From NCBI RefSeq assembly GCF_024256385.1, contig NZ_JAMLFW010000001.1:5642001-5706000 (forward strand): a stretch of DNA of 64,000 bases, given 5' to 3'. Source of the stretch: Anatilimnocola floriformis. Its GTDB lineage: Bacteria; Planctomycetota; Planctomycetia; Pirellulales; Pirellulaceae. The notes under the pieces are model-generated. The model was not told the DNA's origin and searched no databases. It was given only the letters and a program-made list of their open reading frames with translations. The translations under genes were made by a program, and so were the position numbers. Within the stretch, counting starts at the first letter, position 1; every line of letters begins with the position of its first letter. Of this stretch, positions 35,113-44,262 are shown in pieces.

Positions 35113-36183
35113 TTAAAAATCCGGAATCACGCCGCCGTCGTCACGAATCGCGAGCCGCTTCAGGATGTACGTGGCAGTCTGCTTGGTGAGCAGCAGCACG
35201 TGTCCATCCAAGAAGCCGACCATCGCACCAGCCGGGTGAGCGGCCAGCAGCGGGTTATTCGGACCACGAGCGCCGATACCACCCGAGCCCCAAGTGTAGG
35301 TGTTCGCGTTGCGATTGTTGACACCAACCGGGTAAGCCACCGTTTGAAGGTTGCCCACGCTCGAAGCCGCGAAGCTCGTACCACTGGCGACAGCTTGGTT
35401 AGTGATGGTCGCGCCACCCATCCAGCCTAGGCCTTTGCCAAGCGAAGGATTCTGGCGAGTCGGCGAGGTAGTGCTCCCGGTCCAATCGTAGAACCAGTCG
35501 GAGCATTCGCCCACAATGATCGTGTTGGCAGTTCCATCGGTGCAAGCGGCGAACGTCACCGAATCATTGAGCTGCAACATACCGTTGCCACCGAAGCCAC
35601 TCAGGGTGGCCGAAGACGTGGGAGCCGACGTCACATTGACGCGAGTCTCACTCACCACGTTGGCAGCCACAACTGGACTGCCACCGGCGTCCGAGCAGCC
35701 ACCGGCGATGCCCGTGTACGATGGAATCAGGATCGAGTTTGTGCCGAGCGTCTCCATTTCCGGCAACGGGCTCGAGGGGCAGAGCATGTACTTGATCTTG
35801 GCATTGTTCGCTGGCGTCAATACCGGGCTTGTCGACGTGCCGTAATCATTGGCGGCCCCCGAAATGTCCGAGGCAACCATCTTGTCAAACATGGGCCCCT
35901 GTTCGCAAAACGGCAACGTGGCAGTCATCCACGATGTACCCCAGTTCGTAGAACCACCGCTCGTACGCACCCGCGCGCCATACGGCAGGTACAAGAACGT
36001 GTCGTGATAGTTCTGCAGACCCAAGCACAACTGCTTGACGTTATTGCCGCACTGCATGCGGCGGGCGGCTTCACGAGCCGCTTGCACTGCTGGAAGCAGC
36101 AGCGCGACGAGCACGCCGATGATCGCGATGACCACCAGTAGCTCAACGAGTGTAAAACCGTACCTCAACCCCTGTCTCTTCAT
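35113..36183 (-). CDS. DUF1559 pilin-like secreted protein (copy 2)
   Basis: 356 residues from ATG 36183 with GGAGAGAGG upstream. Same layout as copy 1: leader [29 protein letters not shown] helix, DUF1559 body and identical C-terminal motif. The two proteins differ at scattered positions, while long stretches of DNA are near-identical and the 3' terminator is shared, pointing to a recent tandem duplication or gene conversion. Confidence 0.95.
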   Translation of the reverse strand: MKRQGLRYGFTLVELLVVIAIIGVLVALLLPAVQAAREAARRMQCGNNVKQLCLGLQNYHDTFLYLPYGARVRTSGGSTNWGTSWMTATLPFCEQGPMFDKMVASDISGAANDYGTSTSPVLTPANNAKIKYMLCPSSPLPEMETLGTNSILIPSYTGIAGGCSDAGGSPVVAANVVSETRVNVTSAPTSSATLSGFGGNGMLQLNDSVTFAACTDGTANTIIVGECSDWFYDWTGSTTSPTRQNPSLGKGLGWMGGATITNQAVASGTSFAASSVGNLQTVAYPVGVNNRNANTYTWGSGGIGARGPNNPLLAAHPAGAMVGFLDGHVLLLTKQTATYILKRLAIRDDGGVIPDF

Positions 36184-36690
36184 GCCTCTCTCCTCTGTAA
36201 CCGTAAAAACGAAAAAGAATGAGTTCCTATCCAATACTCAACACCGCGTGAGTTGGTCTGGTTTCTAAAATAGTCACGATTCGGCGACAAAATGTCACAC
36301 AATTAGAAAAATAGTTCATGTTGTGATTTCTGTCGAATTCGAAAGAATGTCGTGAATAAAATTAAGAGTGCGAATCAAATAAACGCCGTAATTTCCTTGA
36401 TAATTCACATTCGCCGAGTATCCCGAGCAAAACCTCACCAAGGACGCAAATCCATTCCTTCGCTGGCAAACGAATCGCCGCCGCGGACCGTTTGCGCCGC
36501 CGATGGTTACCCGCCCGATCGAGCTAGTCACCAAATAGAGTTCAAAACGCCGAGGAGTCGCCGTCATATCCGGCAGCCCTGACGGGGGCGACCGCTCGTC
36601 CCTGATGGTCCCGCTGAAGTCGCTTTGCTAAGATGCCGCGGTCTTCGCTCTCCCGACTGCTACAGGCCCCGCTCAGGTTTCGGAGCACCC
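36184..36690. other. AT-richer intergenic region between DUF1559 copy 2 and the 75-residue gene
   Basis: 507 bp. The first 180 bp are AT-rich and presumably hold the promoter of DUF1559 copy 2. Short open frames exist on both strands, but none has a ribosome binding site or recognisable protein features. Confidence 0.5.
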
Positions 36691-36918
36691 ATGAAATTCA
36701 TCGAAATGACCGGCAAGGTGCTCAAAGAAATCATCAAGGAAGATGAACTGCACGTAGCCGACCTCGGCTCGGCCGGCATCGCCGATGACACGATCGTGCG
36801 GATCAATCAGCAGGGTGATATCGAGGTCCGCCGCACCGACCGCTGGGATTGCATCGGCGGATTGCTAGGCAACTACGAACATCGCCTGCACAAGCGCACG
36901 GGCTTGGACTGGGCTTAG
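36691..36918 (+). CDS. Small conserved planctomycete-type protein of unknown function
   Basis: 75 residues from ATG 36691, with GGAG five bases upstream. MKFIEMTGKVLKEIIKEDE opens, then DDTIVRINQQGDIEVRR and a C-terminal IGGLLGNYEHRLHKRTGLDW. I have the impression of having met this short family only in planctomycetes, which I cannot verify. No known domain, no membrane segment; acidic N-terminal half and beta-rich middle. Function unknown. Confidence 0.7.
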   Translation: MKFIEMTGKVLKEIIKEDELHVADLGSAGIADDTIVRINQQGDIEVRRTDRWDCIGGLLGNYEHRLHKRTGLDWA

Positions 36919-36931
36919 CTTCTGCCTGGGC

Positions 36932-37258
36932 CTAACCTCTGCCCTGCGCGAGATCTGCGGCTTCGACGCGATGCAACCAGCGATCGAACACAATCGGCCC
37001 CAGCGGAATGAACGCCGCCGCAAGTGCCGCACCCCAAAACAGCGGCGACCACCAGGGCCGGCGAATCGTCACTTCGGCGACGCTGAGCAAAAACAGCACG
37101 AACAGCCCACCATGAATCCAGCCGGTGATTTTCACCGCCTCGGGAATACCACCGAAGTACTTCAGCGGCATTGCAATTAGTAGCAGCACGAGGAACGAAG
37201 TTCCTTCGGCCAGACCGATCATGCGCAACCGTCGAAGCGGCGTATTCAACATCTTCAT
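36932..37258 (-). CDS. DUF3817 family integral membrane protein
   Basis: 108 residues from ATG 37258 (a second ATG two codons later is equally possible; an upstream extension would overlap rdgB). Three hydrophobic segments, with RLRMIGLAEGTSFLVLLLIAM at the start, PLKYFGGIPEAVKITGWIHG in the middle and the RRPWWSPLFW loop, match DUF3817. Function unknown. It converges with the 75-residue gene (13 bp between stops) and is divergent from rdgB. Confidence 0.85.
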   Translation of the reverse strand: MKMLNTPLRRLRMIGLAEGTSFLVLLLIAMPLKYFGGIPEAVKITGWIHGGLFVLFLLSVAEVTIRRPWWSPLFWGAALAAAFIPLGPIVFDRWLHRVEAADLAQGRG

Positions 37259-37344
37259 CTCAGTTTCGAAGCGAGCGAGCAAATAGCAGCCACGAAAGAT
37301 TATCATGAGCGGCCCGGCTTGTGTTTCACTTTCAGGAATGTCGC

Positions 37345-37953
37345 ATGGCTGCAAAGAAAATCCTCGTGATGGGGACCCGCAATCGCAAAAAGCTTGGCGA
37401 ACTCATCGACCTGCTCGAGCCGCAGGGCTTTGAGCTGCGCACGCTTGCCGACTATCCGAACTCACTGGAAGTCGAAGAGACCGGCACCACCTTCACCGAA
37501 AATGCCGCCTTGAAAGCAACTCAGCAAGCCCGCGCCATCGGCGAATGGGTCCTCGGTGAAGACAGCGGCCTAGCCGTTGATTTTCTGAAAGGCGCGCCTG
37601 GCGTTTACTCGGCCCGTTTCTCGGGCGACGGAGCGACCGACGCTTCCAACAATCAACTACTGCTAGAAAAGCTCAAAGGCGTGCCGCTCGACAAGCGCAC
37701 CGCTCATTACGTTTGTCATGCGACCCTCTCGGATCCCGCCGGCAACATCGTTGCCGAAGCCGAAGATTACTGCCGCGGCCGGATCCTTGAAACGGCTGCC
37801 GGCAGTGGCGGCTTTGGTTACGATCCGCTGTTCGAAGTCATCGAGTGCCATCAAACCTTCGGCGAGCTATCGCCAGCCGTGAAAAGCGTCCTTAGCCACC
37901 GCAGCCGAGCCATCCGCGCGCTCGTGCCCAAGATCATCGCGCTCATGAAATAG
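37345..37953 (+). CDS. rdgB: RdgB/HAM1 family non-canonical purine NTP pyrophosphatase
   Basis: 202 residues from ATG 37345, with AGGA eight bases upstream. Removes XTP, ITP and dITP from nucleotide pools by hydrolysis to the monophosphate. VMGTRNRKKLGEL (N-terminal T-x-N-x-x-K motif), EDSGLAVDFLKGAPGVYSAR, GGFGYDPLFE and LSHRSRAIRAL are the family signatures. A hairpin at 37960-37992 follows the stop. Confidence 0.95.
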   Translation: MAAKKILVMGTRNRKKLGELIDLLEPQGFELRTLADYPNSLEVEETGTTFTENAALKATQQARAIGEWVLGEDSGLAVDFLKGAPGVYSARFSGDGATDASNNQLLLEKLKGVPLDKRTAHYVCHATLSDPAGNIVAEAEDYCRGRILETAAGSGGFGYDPLFEVIECHQTFGELSPAVKSVLSHRSRAIRALVPKIIALMK

Positions 37954-37959
37954 AAGTAG

Positions 37960-37992
37960 GCCGGAACAAACTGTACTCAGCGCAGTTCCGGC
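37960..37992 (+). terminator. Hairpin after rdgB
   Basis: An 8-bp perfect stem (GCCGGAAC 37960-37967 / GTTCCGGC 37985-37992) with a 17-nt loop; no strong T-run. Confidence 0.45.
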
Positions 37993-38014
37993 ATGATCTT
38001 CAGGACGACAAGGC

Positions 38015-38044
38015 CTGACACCGTTTCTGCTGGCGGGTTAGAAT
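38015..38044 (+). promoter_or_regulatory. Possible sigma70-type promoter for the FGE-like gene
   Basis: CTGACA (38015-38020), an 18-bp spacer and TAGAAT (38039-38044), 40 bp before the start codon at 38084. Confidence 0.5.
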
Positions 38045-38083
38045 TAACCACTCCCACCGCTCGCTTTTTCCCGAGATTTCCCA

Positions 38084-39286
38084 ATGCTAAACCATACCTT
38101 GCGCGGTTGCTGCCTTCTCGCGCTGCTGCCTCTCTTCGTTTCGCTCCAACCTGCTGCCGCCCAAGCGCCGGTTGTCATTGGCCTGTCGAAGGACAAACCC
38201 GCCAGCGGCCGCTTTGTCGAAACGCCGCAGGGCTACATGGTTCCCTACGAAGCCACCATCCCTGGCACGATGGTCACCTACAAAATGCAGCCGATCCCCG
38301 GCGGCAAGGTGAAGGTCGGCAGCCCCGATAGCGAGAAGGGACGCCAACCCGACGAAGGCCCGCAGTTCGAAGTCGCCATCGAGCCCTTTTGGATTGCCGA
38401 GCACGAAGTGAGCTGGGCCGAGTACAAGGTCTACATGTCGATTCACGATCGGGTGAAGCAGCTCTATCAAGACAAGATCCGCACGGCCCCGGCCGATGGC
38501 GGCGAGAAGATCGTCACGGCGCCGTCGAACCTCTACGAACCGACGTTCACCTTTATTAAGGGCGCAGATCCCGAGCAACCTGCCGTCACCATGAGCCACT
38601 TCGCCGCCCGCCAGTACACCAAGTGGCTCAGCGGCATTAGCAATCAATTTCTCCGCTTGCCTAGCGAAGCCGAGTGGGAATATGCCTGCCGCGCGGGCAC
38701 CACCACGGCTTATTCGTTCGGCAACGACCCGAAGGAGCTAGGCGATTACGGCTGGTACTTTGCCAACAGTGGCGAAAAGATGAATCACGTCGCCAAGAAA
38801 AAGCCGAACCCCTGGGGCCTGTACGACATGCACGGCAATGTCGGCGAATGGGTTCTCGATGAATACATCGCCGATGGCTACAAGGCTCATGCTGGAAAAA
38901 CTTTGACGGCCGCCGAAGCCATCGCCTGGCCGACGAAGCTCTATCCGCGCGTGATCAAAGGCGGCGGCTGGGACAGCGACGCCGAGAAGTGCCGCACCGC
39001 TGCGCGACGCGGCTCGCACGACGACGATTGGCGGAAGCGCGATCCCAACTTCCCGCAAAGCCCCTGGTGGCTGACGGAAGAACCCGCCCTCAGCGTCGGC
39101 TTTCGCCCGATTCGTCCGCTCATCGCACCGACGACCATGGCGGACAAGAACAAGTTCTGGGATGCCGATCTGCAAGATACTCGCGATGTGGTGAAAGCGA
39201 GGATCAACGAAGAAGGCCGCGGCGCTCGCCTGATCGCCGATGAAACACTCCCCGGCGATTTGAAAAAACTCGAAGCGCAGAAATAG
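38084..39286 (+). CDS. Secreted formylglycine-generating-enzyme-like (SUMF1) protein
   Basis: 400 residues with a signal peptide (about 1-26, ending AAA-QA). FGE-sulfatase fold: IPGGKVKVGSPDSEKGRQPDEGP, EVSWAEYKVYM, LPSEAEWEYACRAGTTT, GLYDMHGNVGEWVLDEY and KGGGWDSDAEKCRTAARRG. As in most bacterial members, the paired redox cysteines of true FGE are not evident, so activating sulfatases is doubtful; many such proteins bind ligands or modify other substrates. No sulfatase gene is adjacent. Confidence 0.88.
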   Translation: MLNHTLRGCCLLALLPLFVSLQPAAAQAPVVIGLSKDKPASGRFVETPQGYMVPYEATIPGTMVTYKMQPIPGGKVKVGSPDSEKGRQPDEGPQFEVAIEPFWIAEHEVSWAEYKVYMSIHDRVKQLYQDKIRTAPADGGEKIVTAPSNLYEPTFTFIKGADPEQPAVTMSHFAARQYTKWLSGISNQFLRLPSEAEWEYACRAGTTTAYSFGNDPKELGDYGWYFANSGEKMNHVAKKKPNPWGLYDMHGNVGEWVLDEYIADGYKAHAGKTLTAAEAIAWPTKLYPRVIKGGGWDSDAEKCRTAARRGSHDDDWRKRDPNFPQSPWWLTEEPALSVGFRPIRPLIAPTTMADKNKFWDADLQDTRDVVKARINEEGRGARLIADETLPGDLKKLEAQK

Positions 39287-39305
39287 ACAAGCATGGTCGG
39301 CGCGG

Positions 39306-39337
39306 TTGACAATGATAGTGGTTATATGTACACTATC
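39306..39337 (+). promoter_or_regulatory. Promoter with inverted-repeat operator upstream of the WYL regulator
   Basis: TTGACA (39306-39311), a 17-bp spacer and TACACT (39329-39334) form a good promoter 54 bp before the regulator's ATG. The inverted repeat GATAGTG (39314-39320) / CACTATC (39331-39337) brackets the spacer and covers the -10 element, a position expected for autorepression. Confidence 0.7.
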
Positions 39338-39390
39338 GCATCGACAACTGACGTCGCTGCGCACTTGATTCTGCCTCCCAGGTTCACACC

Positions 39391-40401
39391 ATGGCTCGCA
39401 ACGAACAACTCATCCGCCAGCACAAGTTGCTGCAGATCCTAGAAGCCTATCGTTTTGGCAAAACGATCGAGGAGTTGAAGACGGAACTGGTTGAATCGCT
39501 CGGACTGGGAACACTACACGTCCGCACCTTGCACCGCGATCTGCTCGCCCTGCAAGCCGCTGGCGTCGACGTCGATGTGCACGAGACCGGCGATCGCAAG
39601 GTTTGGAAGTTCGGCCCGCGGGCTCGCAACTCCGTGAAAATCACGGCCAGCGCGACAGAACTAATCGCCCTCTCGATGAGCCGCGACCTCCTCTATCCGC
39701 TCGCCGGCACACCCTTCTGGCAAGGGATCGAATCGTTCTGGCAAAAGCTGCAAGAAGAGCTCCCCCCGGGCGTGCGGAAGCATTACCAGGAATATCGCCA
39801 GACGCTCTACGTCCGCGGCATGCCGGCCAAGTCGTATCAAAAACAGCACGGCATGCTGGCCACCATTCACCGCGCGATTCTCGAGCATCGCGTCCTCGAG
39901 ATCGAATATCAGCCGCCGGGCAAAGATCCGCAAAAGCGAAAGATCGAACCCTACGCGGTCGTCTTCTACAACTCGAGCCTGTACATTCTCGCGGCTGCCC
40001 ATGAGATTCCCGAGGGGCAGGATCGCATCCGCCATTTAAAGCTCGACCGCTTCCTCAGCACCGACGACACCAACGCGTCCTTTAAGATTCCCGCCGACTT
40101 CAATCTCGAAGAGCATCTTGGCCAAGGGACCGGCATTTTCTCCGGCGATAAGCCGCTCAACTTCAAGGTCCGTATCACCGCCCGCGGCGCTCGGTGGGTC
40201 ACCGAAGATCCCTGGCATCCCGATCAGCAAGTCGAAGCCCAGCCGAACGGCGGCATCATCCTTACCGTCAAAGCGGCCCACGAACTCGAAATCATTCCCC
40301 GCATTCTCGCCCTCGGCACCGAAGGGGAACTTCTCTCGCCGGAATCCTCCCGCAAGAAACTCGCCGCCCTCTTACGCCAGGCCGCGAATCAATACGAGTG
40401 A
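39391..40401 (+). CDS. WYL-domain transcriptional regulator
   Basis: 336 residues. An N-terminal DeoR-like helix-turn-helix (about 1-55, LLQILEAYRFGKTIEELKTE then HVRTLHRDLLALQAAG), a central WYL domain (LEIEYQPPGKDPQKRKIEPYAVVFYNSSLYILAAAH) and a C-terminal WCX extension (about 245-335). WYL proteins sense nucleic acid or nucleotide ligands and often regulate DNA-damage or defence genes. The dyad at 39314-39337 in its own promoter suggests autoregulation. The next gene starts 8 bp after its stop. Confidence 0.9.
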   Translation: MARNEQLIRQHKLLQILEAYRFGKTIEELKTELVESLGLGTLHVRTLHRDLLALQAAGVDVDVHETGDRKVWKFGPRARNSVKITASATELIALSMSRDLLYPLAGTPFWQGIESFWQKLQEELPPGVRKHYQEYRQTLYVRGMPAKSYQKQHGMLATIHRAILEHRVLEIEYQPPGKDPQKRKIEPYAVVFYNSSLYILAAAHEIPEGQDRIRHLKLDRFLSTDDTNASFKIPADFNLEEHLGQGTGIFSGDKPLNFKVRITARGARWVTEDPWHPDQQVEAQPNGGIILTVKAAHELEIIPRILALGTEGELLSPESSRKKLAALLRQAANQYE

Positions 40402-40408
40402 ACGCAGT

Positions 40409-41044
40409 ATGTCTCTCGCCATCTCCATCGGTGTTCTCACTCACGGATTGGAATCGGAGGCGGCTGAGTATGACCTGCAGAATTTTCGGAAGATCAATCG
40501 ACTGCTCGCCGCGCACGAACTCCCGCTGCACGACGAGCCTCAGACTTTGCCAAAGTTCAGCTGGCGAGGCGAATTGACATCCTTTCCCTACGCTTGGCTG
40601 CCCTACCTGCTGCGAGCTGTCGCTTTTTCGCGAAGGGCACCCGCGCAATTCATTCCCGTGCAGGATGGCGAAAATCCAGCCAAACACCCACACCTTGATG
40701 CCGAGCTTTACACATTCGCCGAGTCGCATCTCATCTGCCACTCGCGAACCGAAGGTTATTTCGTGCCGATCGATTTCGAGTTTCCGCTGTGCGACAACCA
40801 TGACGAGGGACTCACTGGCAGAGTTCTCGGATCGAGCCAACGCGCCCTCGCGGAACTCATCAAGACGGCTCCGCTGCTGGAGATCACGCTGCAAGACAAG
40901 CAATTGCCCGACGTAATAGCCCAGAAGATCGCGCAGGAACCCGACGAGTCGCATCCCTGCTGGATCGAGCGCAAGGTTTGGTTCGCGCTGTACGAGTCTT
41001 TTCGTACGAGCGTCGATTACAAATGTGCGGTGGTCTACGGATAG
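40409..41044 (+). CDS. Conserved protein of unknown function
   Basis: 211 residues from ATG 40409, 8 bp after the WYL regulator stop; the longer in-frame upstream extension overlaps that gene and is not credible. It opens with LAISIGVLTHGLESEAAEYD and contains FPYAWLPYLLRAVAFSR, LICHSRTEGYFVPIDFEFPL and GLTGRVLGSSQRALAELIKTAPLL. No domain recognised; mixed alpha/beta, soluble. Co-transcription with the WYL regulator suggests a possible target or cofactor. It converges with the AddA-like gene (23 bp between stops). Confidence 0.72.
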   Translation: MSLAISIGVLTHGLESEAAEYDLQNFRKINRLLAAHELPLHDEPQTLPKFSWRGELTSFPYAWLPYLLRAVAFSRRAPAQFIPVQDGENPAKHPHLDAELYTFAESHLICHSRTEGYFVPIDFEFPLCDNHDEGLTGRVLGSSQRALAELIKTAPLLEITLQDKQLPDVIAQKIAQEPDESHPCWIERKVWFALYESFRTSVDYKCAVVYG

Positions 41045-41067
41045 CATGGCTGCTTCCGCAATCCACC

Positions 41068-44000
41068 CTATCCACCCGACAAAAACGCCGAGCGGTCGCC
41101 ATTTACAAACACCAGTCGAGCCGAAACTGCAGCGGATGATAGTTCATACAACCGCGCGACAGCAGCGCAATACGCTGCCAACTGCGGACGATAGGTTTCG
41201 ACGCGCGATTCGAACACGCCGTCCTGACTAATGTCGTCGGTTTTGAAATCGATCACTTGCGCGCCGATGATTTTGCCACCGGCGATTTGCAGAACCAGTC
41301 GATCGATAGCGCCACTCAGAAGTCGCTCGCCGTCACGCAGCGCGAAAGTCCGTTCGCGATAGACGCGGAACTCGCACGACGCCAAATCAGGACGGGCGGG
41401 AAGTTCGGCCAGCAAAGACCGGCGATATTCCTCGCGGCGAAACACCTGCGTGAGCGCCGGCTTTTGCAGCATCGCGGCAAAACGCTGGATCGCTTCGTTC
41501 TGATCAAAGCTCGGATCGTTCGAGCCTTGCAGCGTCCGCTGCATGATTTTTCGCAACAGCGTTTCGTCCGGCAGACCGGCATCTTCCCACTCGATCAATT
41601 CAATCCACTTGTGAATGAGATCTCCCATTCGCAAGGCTGCCGAAGATTCGCGAAATACGCTGGACAATCGGGCGCTGTTGCCTCCTTCGAGTTGCGATGG
41701 CGCCACCCGCTCGAGTCGCCGCGGCAACTTACTCTGCGCTGCGAGTTGAATCGGCGCACTGCTGCTAGTCTGCGGCGTTTCTGCCACTTCCACGACTGGC
41801 TTCTTCCAACTGCGATACCAATCGGGATCGCCATGTTCGAACAGCACTTTGCCGCCGAGCGCCGGTTGATCGGGCGCGAGCGCGGCGCGGAGTAACCCCC
41901 CCGAGGTCTTCGGCGGATTCTTTTCGTTCGGCTTACCCGGTTCCAAGATGATGTGCATCGCGTGGATCGCGCGAGTCAGTGCGACATAAAGCACGCACAG
42001 CGATTCATCGACTTTTTGTTGCGTCGTTTTGTCGAACAGCTTCTGGAACTCCGTCGGTAGCAACTCGACCAGTGCCTGGTTGGCGTAACGGCAGACGATG
42101 TTCACCGGCTGCGACGGACCGGGCCGACCCGTGACAAACTGGTCGGGCTGTCCGGAGATTGGCGACTCAATTTCAGGCAGCACGACGATGTCGAACTGCA
42201 ATCCCTTCGACTGGTGAATCGTCATCACGCGGATTTGCGTCGGCTGCGGATCGGCGACTTTTTCGGCCGTCACCAGGTTGATGAAATCGACCGTCCGCAA
42301 CGTGCTCCGCGGCTGAAATGAAAACGCCATTTCGACCAGCTGTTGCAGCCGAGCCAGATCGCGACGATCGCAGTTCGGCGCCAGCCACTTGGCCCAGCGA
42401 TAGACAACCGGCCCGTAACCTTGCTCAATCAACTCTCGACGCAGTTTCTGCGCAGCAGCAGCCGCCTCGTACGGCAAGCAAGGCCATTTCAAACCGACGT
42501 GCTCGGCGAGCGGGCTGTTGCCAACATGAAACAGCGAAGTGGAATCGCCCGGATGATCGGCGAACTGCAGCAGCGACATCAGCAGCGTAACGGCTGGCGA
42601 ATCGAGCAACGAATTGCCACCCTCTTCGCTCGCAGGCACATCCAATTTGCGCAGCAGGTAAATCAAATGCGCGACCATCGCATTCGAGCGCACCAGCACG
42701 CCGATCGAACAACCCGGCGAATTTCGCGCGAGCTCCGCAATCCGCTCCGCAACAAATGGCCGATGATGATCGGCCTTATCATCGTCACTTTCAGCCGCCG
42801 GCGAAGTAGCCAATGTCACGTGCCCGGCAAGCTCCTTCCGCGCGGTCGTGTGCGGCGGAAAGGCGCGCTGCCAGGCGAGGATCGAGCCTTCATAACGTTC
42901 CAGATTCGGATGCTTCGTCAGATTCTGAAAGACCTGATTCACCACATCAATGATCGGTTGCGCAGAACGGCGACTCTCAGCGAGATTCTCATTCTGAATG
43001 CCGGAAAGTTCCTCTTCGAGCGCACCAAAGATTTCTGCGAGGCCGCCGCGCCAACCGTAAATGGCCTGTTTCACGTCGCCGACGCAGAAGAATGAACTGC
43101 CGGTTTGCGCTGCGGTGATGATCTGCGCGAGAGGCCGTAGCACCTGCCATTGCTGGAGCGAAGTGTCTTGAAATTCGTCGAGCAACAGATGCGATAACCG
43201 CCCGCCCAGGCGAAACGACAAGCGGTTGTTGCCCGCTTCTTCCATCTGCGAGAGAGCCAGCGTTACATCGTCGAACCGCATCAGCCGGCGTTCCTGCTTC
43301 AGGTGCTGAAACTCGGTGTTGAAGCGATCGAGCAGTTTGTAAGTCGCTTCCGTTTGCGCGGCGAGCCGCTTGATGAGCAGGCTGCGCGCATGATCGAGCA
43401 ATGCGCGATACGGCCGAATCACCTCTTCGGGAAAAACCCACGAGTAATACTTTTCAGCACCTGTATTAATCCGGCCACCGATACCGTGGGCGATGAAGCT
43501 CTCCCAGTCCCCTTCGCTGGCCAGCAGAATGTCTTCCTGCCAGGCCTTCACGATCGACTTGTGCGCCGGCATTTCGAGTTTTTGAATCTCGCTGATCGTG
43601 GCTTCGAGCTGTGCGGGAGTCAGTGGTGGATTTGGCGCCAGCTTTGTCCAAGCCGATGGGTTGGTTTGCAAAAACAACGGATACAAATCTTTCACAGTGG
43701 CATCGATCAACTCGCTCACGCCGCGCTGTGTTTCTCCCTTGGCGAGCAAGTGCAACAGCGCGAGTAACTCCGGCAGCTCTTCGCGTTCCAGCACGCGCTC
43801 GATGGCTTCCGCTTGTAGTTCAGCATCTTCTTGCGTTTCAGCAATTCGCCAACCGGCAGGCAATCCCAACTCCAGGGCGAACGCACTCGCCAGTTGCGCG
43901 AAGTAACTATCGAGCGTGCCGATCCGCAGGCGATGCTGATTGGCGAGCGTCGTGGTGAGCAGGTCGCGACACTGCTCTTGATTCATGCCGGGAATTTGCA

Positions 44001-44262
44001 GCGCCTGCCCGAGTTTCTCGGCAGCAACACGATCGGTGGCCGCTTCGGCCAGACGATGGAGAACGCGATCGAAGATTTCACCGGCAGCTTTGCGCGTGAA
44101 GGTGGTGGCCAGGACTTTTTCGGCCGACACACCGCCGGCGAGCAAGCCGAGGTAGCGGTTGGTGAGTTGATAGGTCTTTCCCGTTCCCGCCGAAGCGCGG
44201 ATCAACAGGTGTGGAAAGGCGACGCTGTCAGTTTTGGGACGTTTGATGGCAACGCGAGTCAC
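41068..44262 (-). CDS. addA: AddA-like UvrD helicase with PD-(D/E)XK nuclease
   Basis: 1064 residues from a GTG whose second and third bases form part of the upstream gene's TGA (overlap of 4 nt). ATP-dependent helicase-nuclease subunit for double-strand-break repair. Superfamily 1 motifs are visible: Walker A in ASAGTGKTYQLTNRY (23-30), LLLDEFQDTS (motif II), FFCVGDVKQAIYGWRGG (motif III), IRVMTIHQSKGLQFD (motif V) and YVALTRA (motif VI). The C-terminal RecB-like nuclease retains LSGAIDRLVL and VIDFKTDD. Shorter than Bacillus AddA (about 1230). Coupled to the AddB-like gene, which precedes it. Confidence 0.9.
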   Translation of the reverse strand: MTRVAIKRPKTDSVAFPHLLIRASAGTGKTYQLTNRYLGLLAGGVSAEKVLATTFTRKAAGEIFDRVLHRLAEAATDRVAAEKLGQALQIPGMNQEQCRDLLTTTLANQHRLRIGTLDSYFAQLASAFALELGLPAGWRIAETQEDAELQAEAIERVLEREELPELLALLHLLAKGETQRGVSELIDATVKDLYPLFLQTNPSAWTKLAPNPPLTPAQLEATISEIQKLEMPAHKSIVKAWQEDILLASEGDWESFIAHGIGGRINTGAEKYYSWVFPEEVIRPYRALLDHARSLLIKRLAAQTEATYKLLDRFNTEFQHLKQERRLMRFDDVTLALSQMEEAGNNRLSFRLGGRLSHLLLDEFQDTSLQQWQVLRPLAQIITAAQTGSSFFCVGDVKQAIYGWRGGLAEIFGALEEELSGIQNENLAESRRSAQPIIDVVNQVFQNLTKHPNLERYEGSILAWQRAFPPHTTARKELAGHVTLATSPAAESDDDKADHHRPFVAERIAELARNSPGCSIGVLVRSNAMVAHLIYLLRKLDVPASEEGGNSLLDSPAVTLLMSLLQFADHPGDSTSLFHVGNSPLAEHVGLKWPCLPYEAAAAAQKLRRELIEQGYGPVVYRWAKWLAPNCDRRDLARLQQLVEMAFSFQPRSTLRTVDFINLVTAEKVADPQPTQIRVMTIHQSKGLQFDIVVLPEIESPISGQPDQFVTGRPGPSQPVNIVCRYANQALVELLPTEFQKLFDKTTQQKVDESLCVLYVALTRAIHAMHIILEPGKPNEKNPPKTSGGLLRAALAPDQPALGGKVLFEHGDPDWYRSWKKPVVEVAETPQTSSSAPIQLAAQSKLPRRLERVAPSQLEGGNSARLSSVFRESSAALRMGDLIHKWIELIEWEDAGLPDETLLRKIMQRTLQGSNDPSFDQNEAIQRFAAMLQKPALTQVFRREEYRRSLLAELPARPDLASCEFRVYRERTFALRDGERLLSGAIDRLVLQIAGGKIIGAQVIDFKTDDISQDGVFESRVETYRPQLAAYCAAVARLYELSSAAVSARLVFVNGDRSAFLSGG

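Noticed and set aside
36316-36582. Short open frames on both strands before the 75-residue gene
   Set aside because: No ribosome binding sites, no conserved features; AT-rich intergenic sequence.
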